Source: Himantopus leucocephalus (lineage: Eukaryota > Chordata > Aves > Charadriiformes > Recurvirostridae). Taken from it: a stretch of 64,000 bases of DNA. Location of the stretch: positions 102,245,790 through 102,309,789 of the forward strand of contig RSEF01000003.1 of the NCBI GenBank assembly GCA_003993805.1. The letters are read 5' to 3'. A model generated the notes under the pieces. The model did not search any database. It saw only the letters and a list, made by a program, of their open reading frames with translations, and was not told where the DNA came from. Of this stretch, positions 1 through 11,520 are shown piece by piece (the stretch's first letter is position 1; every line of letters starts with the position of its first letter). The translations under genes were made by a program, and so were the position numbers.

Positions 1-3000
1 GAACTCCTAGCGGTCATTGAAAGACTCCATTACACTTACAAGTGGGGTAAATATTTGGGGAGGGGAAAGGGTATATAAACTGCAAACAAAGAAATATTGG
101 TTACATACTGGGATTGCCTTGAAAAACACATTTGTTTCTAGACATCCTTTCCACTGAAGAGCTGGCATGGGAAATTCAGAAGCAATGAAATCAATTTATC
201 AAAATTAGTGATATAACTGGGATAATCAGAATATTTTGAAAACAAATGCATAGAGCACTAACTGCCCGTTTTCCAAGTATTTTCTGTCAGTTCCTATTCT
301 TTTGTCTTATTCTATTTAAATTGAAAGCATGATAATCAATATCTCTACTATTTAAAAACATTCTTGATGAGGGGAATGACTTCCATTTACTTTAGATGAG
401 TGGTTTTGCCAATGAGGAATCCTCTGGCACTGAATTGCCACTATCAGTAATACACTTCAGTATATACCAAGGGTTAAAGAGAAAAAAAAAAGGAACCAAA
501 TCTAGGAAATAGCAGAGTAACAATTTCAAAGGAGCAAGGTGGAATATTAGATCTCATCCCAATTCTTTGAATCCTAGGGTGGAATTATTAACATCCTGGG
601 GGAAGTTAAAGCATCTAGAGAAATGATCAACATGAAACATGAGGTACTGTATGCAGTATATAGATCTGTGGAGTTTGGTTCTGTGACAGATCTTCAAAAC
701 CAATTGTTTCTTCCTTTAAAAATGGTTTCAGGCTTATATAGTCACCTTGAATTCTGCAGGTTCTGAGACTGTTTTTCAAATCATGTGCAATAACAAAATA
801 TAACTGGAGCCTCTGCGTTTGGACTTGTGGTAACCAGAAAATGAGACAAACAAGAGGTCAATGGTCCATCATGAATGCTCACATCCAAAAATTAATTTAA
901 GACACCTGTTCAGGAACCAGATTCAGAGGCCCCTCTCTTTGCCACTCCCATTGAGTGCAGTTGCCTCTCATTCAGTTAAAGGAGCTCTTTATATTCAGCT
1001 GTTGTATATACCCTAGCAGAGAACTGAATTTTCTTTACCTTGGGGGGTTGAATTTAATGATTACAGGTGGGTGCTCAAAAGTCACCTGTGAGCAAGCTCA
1101 AAGTTGTCATCCATCTCCCTGCGTCTATGTTATCTCTGAAGTCTTCACAAAATGAAGAAGTCCTCTAAATTTCAATACATGACACAAAGATGTAACGCTA
1201 CCCTGTCATTTAAAACTATGCAAAATGATACTCTTGTAACATAAAATATACCATCGTACAAGTCCTGTTGCGTTAATGAAGTATCAATCAAAAGGACAGA
1301 GGTAAAGGACAAAGGGGTGTAACTTCCCTATTCTCTGGAAAGCCAGAGATATCACAGGCTTCTTGTAGTCTCAGGACTGTTTTTATTCACGCTGTTAAAC
1401 ATTTTTATGTGACACAAATAGGTACACCGTCTAAAAAAAACTATTTGTGAGTTTAGCCCTTCAAGGGTGCGGAGTGGGGAGAATATTTCAATAAATTACT
1501 TCATTATATACTTAGCTATTTTTTATAAGTTTTATTTAATAGATTATTACCTAAGTAGCAGAGATTCTGGATTCAAACCTTGAGTTCTCCATTGTAGAAA
1601 GGCATCATTGTCTTGATAAGTTTGTTATATCTTCAGGTTTGAATGAATAATTTATGCAGATTAAGAAGATTCCTTTTTTAATCTGGAAAGTTTTCACATG
1701 GGTTTCCACAAAAAATGTATAATTTTACAGTATTGCAAAATCTGATATGATCTTCTCTTGCTGATGAGGCCAACAAAATTTTATTCAAAAACTCTTGACA
1801 AACATTAAAACACAGAAATCACTCTGGACACCATTTGTGTGGTCAAGCTCGCAGACCAAATTCCACCTGAAAGACAGAGTAGCTTCTTTGGTTTTGTGAA
1901 GATACTTGTTCGTCCTTCAGTTGAGCAATTTTGGTAGTTAGAGGCTGTCATCAGAATTTCTTGGGACTCAAACTCTGGAATAGGTTAACCTCCATTTTGT
2001 TTAAGTCTTTAAAAATATAGTTTGAATGTTCATATACAGGTGTTGTCACCTATGTAGCTTCAAGAATCAGAAGAACTTGAAAAACAAATGTAAAGCCCTT
2101 CTACTGGACAAATATGTGATTTTTTTTTTCCTGTTTCAAGTTTGTCAGTGGTGAATTTTCTCTTTATTTTTAATAAGTGTACCTCATTTTTTAATCCTCT
2201 TTTGTTCTTTAGTCTATTTTTGTATGCTGAAGCCATGTGTAGACGAGTTCCATGGGTAGTGGCATAATTGTGTCCTTCGTTTGTTCATTTTTCATTTTAT
2301 GTCTATCAATTTTTAACTTCCTTCTTATGTAAGAAAGGCTAAACACAAGGACCCAATTTACTTTATATCACAGTTAACATGCCATTGAGATTAATAGGAA
2401 CAATTCATATCCTTTTGGAAGTATTTTATCTCTGTCTCTAGGGATTTGTTGAAACAACACAACATTCTGTTCCTGTTAGTAACCACAAAAATGAGAAATT
2501 TAGATTTAAGTGACAGTTAAGATTTTGTATAATTTTCTTTTTCCTGTGTTAGGAGAGAGATTTGTCAGACAAATAAGACAAAAATGTGAGGGGTCTTACA
2601 GGTAATCACGGCATTACAGACATATGCTCATACTTAAGACAGTTATGTTTTGATACAACCTTGGGTATCAAAATTCTTAGTTCAGACAAAAGGGAAAACA
2701 GAGCAAATTTCAATAATCTCTTGAAGCAAACTGTCTAATACTCTAAGATTAGCTTCTTATATTCCTGTTAAACTTCTGGTTAAAAAAGGAAGGTGTAAGC
2801 GACAAAGAAATGGTTCTCAGTTGAAACATCAGGTTTCTACCTGTTCTTACCAAGGATCTGACGCATTCTATTATCGGGGTCTTCCTGTTAATTATAAATT
2901 CAAAATCATTCTGAAAGAATGAAATTATTTGAACAAAGCTTATTAATGGAGGTTCCCTTATCAATGCTGTCACTTAAAAATATCAGATGGCAAAATGAAA

Positions 3001-6000
3001 AGTGTATATGAAAAGCGTACTGTTCATAAGACAGAATAGTTGCTTTGCAATGGAGAAATTTTGCACTTGATAGAAGTAGTGCATTTGTTTATGATGGGCA
3101 AAGTGTAAGGATTTATCATATTGCCTACTCATTTCTTTGTTTTTCAGTACTTACCGTTTGTAAAGGTTGTGATAAATGCATAGCCAGTCACTGAGCAACT
3201 TCTTGTGCTGTCAATTAAAATTTTTGTTGTTTGCTTTTATAAGTTACTGAAGATTTGAAAAGTAGAAATACAACTCAGTGAAATGTAACAGCACTTTTTT
3301 GGTAGGCAAAGAAAGTAGTATTGATAAGAAAGGGGGACATCCTTGCTACATTGAATTCAAGGGCAAATTTCATGCTGACTTTAAAAGAGCTACAATTTCA
3401 CCCCTAGAGTCCTGCAGTGGTGTGCTCTACTGCAGCGGCTGTGCGTGTATTTCCTCTTCTCGATAGTTTCCCTGTGGTTATGGTTCTTGCAGTACCATGA
3501 TTACCTTCCACAGGCAAGGCCAGGTTTCACCCTCCCATTGCCCCTTCCTTACCACCAGGCTCACCAGCTCCCACCCTGGCTGTGAATCCTGGCCTCGCTC
3601 AGCACCTGGCCTACACCTCCCATCCGACCTCTTGCATGTGTAAGGTCTTGATGAATGTATAAGTCTTTATAAAGCACATGTGTATTGCAATAATGATATA
3701 ACGTTATACAAAACACTTAATGCAATATCAAAATTAAAGTAACATGTAATGATATAATAATTATAATTACAAGAAACTAACATAAAGTGCATTATAATTA
3801 ATCAGTTAAGTGGCCTGTCACAGAACACGTTATTTCTTGTGCTTTGGCCATTTTGTTAGTGCTAAGTTTCCCCAATTTGAATAGTACTGAGGTTACTGTT
3901 GACCTAGTCCAATTTGCTTGTCTGCTTTAAGTTTCCAAAGCCAAGGCTCTGCTTCTGGCTGGGACTGTATAAGCATATTTATAGGTGTAGATCCTTTGTC
4001 TGCATCCCTCTCATGGAAGCTGAAAATAATGGTCCAGCTGCCTGTCCCTTATCATACCCCATATCCTAAACTCTCACTGAGATTTCCAGGCGTCCATGTG
4101 GACCGTGCTACCATTTCTCTTTTTGGGGACGAGGGTGAACTGCCTTCATATTAATCTAAAAAATTAATCTACATTCTTGACTTATTAGCACAAGAAAAAA
4201 CATTAAGTTTTTAACATGTTTTAATCCATGCTTCACTGAAAATGACTCAAATCAATGTCAAGGATATAGGTAAAACAGGGCAAGATAAGTGAAAGCCCAA
4301 CTAGGTGTCAGCCTGGGAATATCAAGTGAAGTAAAACTGTTAATGAAATGTTTGCTGCTTTTTGTAAATTTGTTGGGAATTGGTCAGAGGCAAAGAAGAG
4401 AAATTATACATACATGGCTATTGACCCTCAGTTATGGTCTCCTCAAGTTTCAAATTTTAATTAATTCAATGGCTCGTAGTAAACTGTGGCTCACTTTCAA
4501 CTATTATATTTAAGAAAATTGAATTTGATCCAAATAATCACACTGGAGACCACATCTTCCAGTAAGCCTTTCTCAGCAAAGTAAAAATAGTAGCTCAGAA
4601 CAAGTACAATACGATGGAGTTTTAAGCGTTGCAGGAGGTTGGTTGAAACTGAGTGATTTCCTTTGCTTGACCTCCAAGGATTAAGTCTGGGTCTTCCAGA
4701 GTTCTTCTGAATGAATGAGTCATCTCACATCACCTATGAGCTAGTTTTTGGGTTTGTTTTTTTTTTTTTTAAAATCGTCAATTCCAAAACTGAAAAACTG
4801 ACCCAGCCTTCCCCTAGTTTTCCTTCTGCAAGTCCATTTAAAATTCTCCATCTTTGTTTCTCTTGCTTGGGAAGTTTCAGGTTAAGAGTTCTCCATTATC
4901 TTTAGTCTAGTGAATAAGTGCTACATTTTTTATTTATAGTGAGACATTTTCAACTACAAATAGGAACACTTCCATGATATTAGGAATGAACAAATGCTCC
5001 AAATCTTCCCATGGGGCACAAGTCGTTTCTATTACCAAGCAATCTCACAATGCATAAAATCCCACCTCCCCTTCTTTTACTTTTGTGATCCCATCCTCTA
5101 TTTACTTTATCAAGCTCTGCTTTGCCTACACCTTAAGTCTCTTGAATGACCAGTTCCAAACTCTTTCTTAGACTTGCTGCTAACTCCTGCCCTTACAGGT
5201 GGAGTGTGGAAAGTCACATTCACCACCCTTCAAGGAAATTCTTCAGGAGCAGCAATCGCTCAGCCACGTTCATCAGCTGTGGCCCATCCTTTTCCCATTC
5301 TACAGCACAAGTGAATGCAGATCTGTCCCTTTCCCAGACTTCGGCGAGAGCTGGGGGCAGCTGAACAATGAGAAGGAGGCAGGGTAAAGAGTAAATGGAG
5401 TCTCTTCCAGGAGACAGATTTAATTATGGCTACAGGCAGGTGCAGTGAAGCGTATGGTGCAGATCTGTGAATTTTGAAAGTGTGTGTGCAGCAAGGAGGA
5501 AGTAAGAGAGGATAAAGCCCCCAAACTTCAATTCTTCCTTCTTAGCTCTCCCTCTGAAACTCAGCCAGTCCCTGCCCTTTGGTTTCCCAGCCTCCTCTTC
5601 CCTTCCTCTCCTAAATCCTGCTGACCTCTGCTCTGTTTTGCTAACACCACAAAATAAATTTTGCTAACTTGGAAGAGGAGAGTTAATTTTTATTCATAAT
5701 GGTGAGATGACTGTGATGGGACCTAGACACCGGTGTAAAAAAGGGCAGGATTTAACCCTTTGCTATTATCAATCAGAATAAAAAAAAATATCATCTGCCA
5801 TGCTACAACAGCTGTTTGCTGCCTTTTTGCCCTCTATGCTTATTGTTTGAAAAATTAGAGGAAAAACTCAGCACATATTATTGCTGGAAAGAACCCCAGG
5901 GCCTTGTGCAGTGGTGAGCTCCCATCGGCAGGCTTCTGCAGCTTCTCTGTATAGTTTAAGCAGACTATATCAGGCATTGCACGTTGTTAACTTCCTGGAT

Positions 6001-6097
6001 ATAGCTCTTGCTTCAAGCATTCATACTGATGTTATTTTTCCTTCTATTGGCTTTTCCTTTGCTGTATTTATTTTTTTCTGAGAAGAAAATCTATGAT
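1..6097. other. Unique AT-rich DNA, no gene seen
   Basis: I see no gene, transposon or RNA gene in this stretch. Open frames are at most 78 codons, overlap each other on both strands and show no recognisable motif. The only low-complexity tract worth naming is a run of 14 T at 4757-4770. A modestly GC-richer patch around 3500-3640 has no coding signal. Confidence 0.6.
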
Positions 6098-6317
6098 TTT
6101 TTGCAAGAATGCTTTTCACTATGAGGATGGTGAGGGACTGGAACAGGTTGCCCAAAGAAGTTGTGGATGCCCCATCCCTGGAAATGTTCACGGCCAAGTT
6201 GGATGGGGCTTTGAGCAACCTGGTTTAGTGGGAGGTGTCCCTCCCTAATGCAGGGGGTTGGAACTAGATGATCTCTAGGGTCCCTTCCAATCTAAACCAT
6301 TCTGTGATTCTATGATA
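6098..6317 (+). mobile_element. CR1 retrotransposon, 5'-truncated 3' end
   Basis: This is the last ~220 bp of a CR1 LINE. It starts in the C-terminal part of ORF2 (the stretch reading like HWNRLP..VVDAPSLE in intact copies, here diverged). It passes the ORF2 stop in the 'caacctggtttag' motif, then the 3' UTR 'ggaggtgtccct..cagggggttggaactagatgatct', and ends in the octamer-type tail TGTGATTCTATGATAA. Severe 5' truncation is normal for CR1. The 'cccatggcag' part is altered to 'ccctaatgcag'. No target duplication is obvious, as is usual for CR1. Confidence 0.95.
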
Positions 6318-6507
6318 ATTCCCCTTATCCCCCTCCTGTTACTCGGATTTTGAGGTTCCTGAGATAACTTTGTTCTTATACGTGTTACTGTTGTCTCTGG
6401 CCCACTTTTGGCACCAAAGAATAATTTGACTGAATTAAGCCTTTTCCATTTGTTGCTCTTCTATTCCTCGGTTCAGTCCGTCCCGTCCCCCCGCCCCATC
6501 TTACAGG

Positions 6508-6549
6508 GTGAAAAAAAAAAAGTGAAAAAGTGAAAAAAGTGAAAAAGTG
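6508..6549. repeat. A-rich (GTGAAAAA)n-type simple repeat
   Basis: This is a short imperfect array of GTG followed by 5-11 A, five units, in otherwise unique DNA. The first unit has an A11 run. It has no visible association with a retroposon. Confidence 0.85.
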
Positions 6550-8631
6550 CTCCTTAAAGGTTCTTCATATTTCACTTAAACATACTGTTAAACTTTCCTT
6601 TTTCCTTGCAAATCAGCAGACAAAAAAGGGAGAGTATAAACTAATTAGTATCTAGTCACAAAATTTCACAAATCTTGACTCTTCAGGCTCTGACAGGTCT
6701 GGTTGAGGGATTCAGAAGTTTTTGGCAAGACAGGGACAGATGGATATTTGCAATACAATTGCCTTGTTTTTTCCTTCAAGATAATCTAGCTCATTAGATT
6801 TGTCTCAGTTTAAATATTAGGTCTTTGTTAACCTGGCTTATCTTGACTGAAATGGGTAGAGTTTCACAAGTAGCTCCACCAGCAGATTTGAGGTTGCCAT
6901 CTCCAAAAGAGTGGCAGTGATAGGTATTGGGTATAAGCTAAAGGGCAAGAACTTCTTCAAGGCAGCATAGCTGCAGCTATAAAAAGATACATGTCCACAT
7001 CCAAATATCAAAATAAGTCATGAAACACCCACTACATTGAAAGAAATAAATATTGACTATTTTGAGACTTGTAAGATATTACATTTTCCTCTAAAGTGGA
7101 ATGTTTTTATTCTATGTGGGTATGTTTGAATATAAAGTGATTAGGCAAACAATTTGACCCATGTGGTTATAATATGATAACCATTTGGCTGGGAGCCCAT
7201 CAGGCTGCTTGATTTCTCTTACCATTTTGTACAGTAAGATAACAAAATTCCCAACCCTTTGAAAGCATTTGCCTTTTGCTTAATTATAATAATCACCTAT
7301 TTATTTTCTTATCAGGGGCAAGCACCCAAACTACAATCTAGTTTTCAAATATTTAGTTATAATAGCAAATAAAGGTGTGGTTTTATTCTGGCAGAACTTT
7401 AAGGGATAAAGAATATTAAGTAAATAAGGTCCCAATACTGCCATGTAGAATAATGGCTTTATAATTAAAAGAAATGAAACTATTTGCTAAAAAAATAATA
7501 TTCCAAGTGCACATGTGACAGATTCTGATTTAACATGGCAAAAATGAAACATGAGTTAATATTTCAACATATATTTTACAAAGGGTTGGAGGAATTTTCT
7601 ATCAGAAAAGCCATGTGATAGCCAGAGAAATATGCCAAAAGGCAAAGCTTTGGCATTACTATAGAACTGAGAAAATGAATAGTGAAATACAGGGGCTTTA
7701 ATCAAGGAGATGGACTGAAATCAAGCTCTGAAATTTGTGTATGAACATCTAGATTACTTACTAAAATTCTGACTGTACATGTACCTACAGCCAAATATCA
7801 AAGCATATGGAAGGTGTCTGAAAATGACTAGCATACCCTGAGCTGCTGATTGCAATCAAATTCTGTATAACCTTTTAAAAGCAAACGCTTATCAAAATTC
7901 AGTTCATGTTTTGGCACTATCTAATGTTTCTGTCTTCTTAGATGAATATAACCTGAAGGCAGTCACTCTACACCTAGAAAAAGATCCATACTGAGGTGAA
8001 ACTGATTGCACTGGTAATATACTCAGCATTTACAGAACAACTTGGGAAAAATTCTTATTGTCATTTTTGTGCCAAGATCCCAGTTTGTGTGCTGTCTGTT
8101 TTCCTGCTTTTTGGCTTTTCCTAAACCTTATCAGTGATGTTCTCACTTCCCTCAAAATCCTCATCTTCTATAGACTCAGTCTTTCACTCACTGTTCAGGC
8201 TGGCTCCTGATCCTTTCTTATTCTGCTTGAGTCAGAGTCTGGCAGCTTTTGACACTCACTATTACACCCTAATTAAAACTGACTCTATTGATCCAACTCA
8301 ATCCTGCAAGTTCCTTCTGATCAAAGACTTGAAGCCCAAGCCAGTCTTTATTGCAGCATGTTATCCTAGAATCAAGCCTACAAAGAGAGGCTGCCTGTGG
8401 ATGACAATGGAGAGCTGCATCTGTGGAACAGTTATTGTCCACACAGGGCAATTTGTTGCCTATGAAGAAAACCTGAAGGGTTTTGTGGTGAAATGGTAGC
8501 TTTTTATGGTCAACTTCTTCCGACATGAGCTTTCTATGCAAATCTGTTGGACCCAAATGCCTATGGCTATTTAAATGGACACTGTCAAGCAACAAAGATA
8601 AAATACATCAGAATACATTTTTTAGTTAATT
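6550..8631. other. Unique DNA, no gene supported
   Basis: No repeat was recognised. A 121-codon plus-strand frame at 8134-8499 is overlapped by a 108-codon minus-strand frame. Its product matches nothing I know and shows no splice or initiation context beyond an internal Met. I treat it as a chance frame. Confidence 0.5.
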
Positions 8632-8735
8632 GAATCATAGAATCATAGCATAGTTTAGGTTGGAAAGGACCTTTAAAGGTCACCTAATTCAGCTTCCCCT
8701 GCAATGAGCAGGGACATCTTCAACTAGATCAGGTT
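8632..8735 (-). mobile_element. CR1 3' end, cut by assembly gap
   Basis: Read on the minus strand this is a CR1 tail. Its terminal GAATCATAGAATCATAG lies at the left edge, followed by 'ttggaaaggaccttt..ggtcacctaattcagcttcccctgcaatgagcagggacatcttcaactagatcaggtt'. The 'gcaatgagcagggacatcttcaactagatcagg' form differs from the 'cccatggcagggg' copies elsewhere in the window, so it is a different CR1 subfamily. The element runs directly into the run of N, so its 5' part is unassembled. Confidence 0.92.
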
Positions 8736-8835
8736 NNNNNNNNNNNNNNNNNNNNNNNNNNNNNNNNNNNNNNNNNNNNNNNNNNNNNNNNNNNNNNNNN
8801 NNNNNNNNNNNNNNNNNNNNNNNNNNNNNNNNNNN
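8736..8835. other. Assembly gap (100 N)
   Basis: This is a run of exactly 100 N, the conventional length for a scaffold gap of unknown size. It lies inside a CR1 element on its left side. Confidence 0.99.
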
Positions 8836-9013
8836 CCAACAAGTCTGGTACTGCATCCCCTCTGGTGGGGCTGTCTTTACCTGGCTTACGAAGTCTCCGG
8901 GAGTCTCTGGGATTGCCTACAGCTCGCCATGCTACTATTCCAGCAGATGTCAGGGTGCTTTTTCCAGCAGTGTCGTCCCCCAGCAGGACAGGAGTCCGCA
9001 AGCGCAATCGCCC
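8836..9013. other. Orphan 178-bp GC-rich contig fragment between gap and single N
   Basis: This short block is clearly richer in GC and CpG than its neighbours. It is bounded by the 100-N gap on the left and a single N at 9014 on the right. It does not continue the CR1 that enters the gap. The minus strand is open throughout (the frame enters from the gap), but the product is not one I recognise. It could be part of an LTR or of another repeat, or a misplaced contig. No function is proposed. Confidence 0.5.
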
Positions 9014-9014
9014 N
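9014..9014. other. Single-N join
   Basis: This single undetermined base marks the right edge of the orphan fragment. Unlike most other single-N sites in the window, its flanks are not copies of each other. Confidence 0.9.
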
Positions 9015-10264
9015 AAATTAGAAAACACATGGGAGTGGATTAGGAAGGCCAACTGACTTCTGTGTTCAAACTGAAGAAAACAGATAACATGAAACTGTTA
9101 CCAACACAATAAGGTAGGCTCTGAATATGTTTATAGCCCACCTATGATGTGTTAGCACCACAGTTATAAACCGTGAATTTAGGATGCCGCCAGCACTAGT
9201 CACATGTTGGTTTCCCAGCACCTCCTCCACTAAGTTACTGCTTTTAAGATTCGCACCTTGGAGAGACGAGAGCCTTGTGTTTACCCTTTAGGCAGAACAA
9301 GTGTCTGCATGTGTCTCTGTGTCTGCTATGTTGGTAGCAGGTGGGTTTGGTTCCTAACAGTTTTTAATTTGATGCTCTCCTTGTAAAGTTAGCTGCCCCT
9401 CTTCAGACAGATAACCACGTTAATTTTTGCAGATGTCCAGCAGATCTCTCAAATTATCATGGTTTTTAATCAGCCACCACCCTAATTCTGCAGCGTGTTA
9501 TCACAGAAACAGTCACAGAGGTAAGTAATCTCAAACTTCTCCCCTCCTGTGGCACAACCCCCAAGACACATCATTCAGCGTCTCCAGGTAGATGAAATAA
9601 CCGGTTTGCTGCTGATCTGGGAATGATGAAATAACCTGGAGGTAGGAAGGCACTGCCTGGAGCTGCTTTGTTTCTCCATGGGTCCCCCTGATTGCTACCA
9701 CTCTCCCAGTACCAGTCCTTCCAGTCCTGCCTGCTCTGCCTAAATGAGCTGAGTGAGGCGGTCTGGCTTAAAAACAAAATAACCATACTATGAAAGGTGG
9801 GGGTTTGGCTTTTTTTCACCTGTGTCAATGAATTGAGACTGTGCAGACAAACAAACCGATAGAAATAAGAAGGCCACTGTCTCTTAGAGAGAGGTCACTG
9901 GGCAGATGGGTGGGTCTGCTCTAGGTGATGCTGTGGCACGCACTGACCAAGCATGAAGGACATGAAGGAAGAGCTCAGGTCATCGTGTCTCCAGCACCAG
10001 CGGTGCAGTCACTTCCTGTACAGAGGTTACTGACACCAAGAGGGCTGAGATAACAACAAATATGAAGTAATATGGGAGACTGCTTCTTCCTTCCTTCCCC
10101 ACTGCCTGTTTGTACGCAGGTCCCACATGGCTGCTGTGGTGTGCAGGAAAACCAGCACAGTTGCTGCAGCGTCACACCTGTTAGCATCCGAGCTGTCTAG
10201 CACGCACCTATGCATGATGTAGACATCTCTCAGGTTGACCCAGTAAGTACCTTCTTCATTTTAC
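9015..10264. other. Unique DNA, no gene seen
   Basis: No repeat, RNA gene or convincing coding frame was recognised. Open frames of up to 85 codons occur on the minus strand without motif support. Confidence 0.55.
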
Positions 10265-10477
10265 TCTGTCTCTGGAGAGCTCTTGATGTCTGCCCACGAC
10301 GTGGAGTAAAATCTGTCATTGCGCACTCGGCACCGATGCCAGCTAGAGCTATCGTCTGGATGATTGAATTCAATCACTAATGGGCCATTTACTTTAAGGA
10401 GCTCATTCTGCAATTCAGAAAGATATCTTGCCTTCAGAGGGGTGATTTTGCCAGAGAATATGTCTATAGCTCCTTTT
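10265..10477 (-). other. Exon-like open frame, unidentified product
   Basis: The minus strand is open for 93 codons across 10542-10261 without a usable ATG at its start. Within it, 10477-10265 could be one exon. The sequence upstream ends in a pyrimidine-rich run and CAG (..tttttcctactgcacaccaacag). The downstream edge is GA followed by GTAAAA. That model is 213 bp, symmetric in phase, and would skip the TAA at 10263-10261. The predicted product is compositionally protein-like, with W, H, C and R residues in a HPDDSSSWHRCRVRNDRFY segment. Six CpG lie within the 3' ~95 bp in a CpG-poor neighbourhood. I do not recognise the family and see no partner exon nearby. It could be a lone exon of a host gene, a pseudogene fragment or chance. 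Confidence 0.3.
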
Positions 10478-10542
10478 CTGTTGGTGTGCAGTAGGAAAAA
10501 ATAATTTCTAGCACTAAGACTAAGCAAACTTACATAGCCCAC

Positions 10543-11181
10543 TTCTTAAATATTAGACAATGTTTGGCCACATGGCCACAAATTTAAAATCATTGCAACT
10601 GCTATCAGCATTTTCTCATTGATTCTATCAGGACAGTGAAAGCCCATGACTGATGATTTCTAGATTGTTGTACAATGAGAATTCTGCAGTTTGTCAGTCC
10701 AACTTCTCTCTTGCTTCTTTTCACTGTGTGTTGGTTTATTTCCATGTTTTCATCTCATTTCCAGGACAGAAGCTTCTTGTATTAAGTGATATCTGTTACC
10801 ATAACTTCATACAGTATCTGGTGCTCCAGAAGGCAGTCCTGACCCTAGCTGGCTTCTACATACTTGAACAGTTTGCATTGCTGGTCTGAGTTAACCCTGC
10901 TGGCTTCAAATTATTTGGGAAACACCTCAAACTATACCCTGTCTTTTCTGACTTTTAGGGGCAGCAGTAGATAGCACAGGACAACAACATTCCTGCCAGC
11001 ACGGGCAGCCTAAAACGTCCCCCTGCTTTTTGTACTTTTGAAAAGTTCTAGCTTAAATTTTACTCAAGGCTGCTATTCAAAAGCTTTCTAGAAAGTCATC
11101 CCTCAGCAAGGCTGGATGCAAGGATATAACATGAGAAGGAACAGGGGGAAAAAGGAGAAAAACCAATTTAGTAAAAAGGAA
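10543..11181. other. Unique DNA, no gene seen
   Basis: No repeat or gene was recognised; only short overlapping open frames. Confidence 0.5.
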
Positions 11182-11205
11182 GGGGTGGGGTGGGGGGAGA
11201 GGGGG
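11182..11205 (+). other. G-quadruplex motif with very short loops
   Basis: The plus strand reads G4-T-G4-T-G6-AGA-G5. These are four runs of at least four guanines separated by loops of 1, 1 and 3 nt, which fits the canonical G3+N1-7 pattern and is of the type expected to form a very stable parallel quadruplex. No promoter or gene start is visible beside it. Confidence 0.85.
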
Positions 11206-11482
11206 ACAAAACCAGTTCAGTATCTCTGTGGTTAAGTCACTGGTGGGGGGCAGGGAATGCTATGCCCTTCCCAGAACTGCTTCTGTATTTTCACGTGAAA
11301 GAAATAACATTAAAAGCTATGTATCAACAGGCAACGAAATGCAGCGTGACCCCTTCTGCCTGCCGAGGGAGATTCTTGCCCACCAGGTGAACAAGCCTTG
11401 CTCACCCTTGCAATGTTCCCCCTCTGGTCAGAGCGCTTCCTTCCCAGGGGAAAGACCCACCAGTCAGCTGGAGTGCTTGCCT

Positions 11483-11520
11483 GGGGGGGAAAAAAAAAAA
11501 AGAAAGAAAGAAAAGAAAAG
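11483..11520. repeat. G7/A-rich (GAAA)n tract
   Basis: A run of G is followed by A-rich GAAA/GAAAA units, a purine-only tract on the plus strand. It is a simple repeat without a visible parent retroposon. Confidence 0.85.

Noticed and set aside
8134..8499. 121-codon plus-strand frame
   Set aside because: Overlapped by a 108-codon antisense frame, no known family, no splice model; treated as chance.
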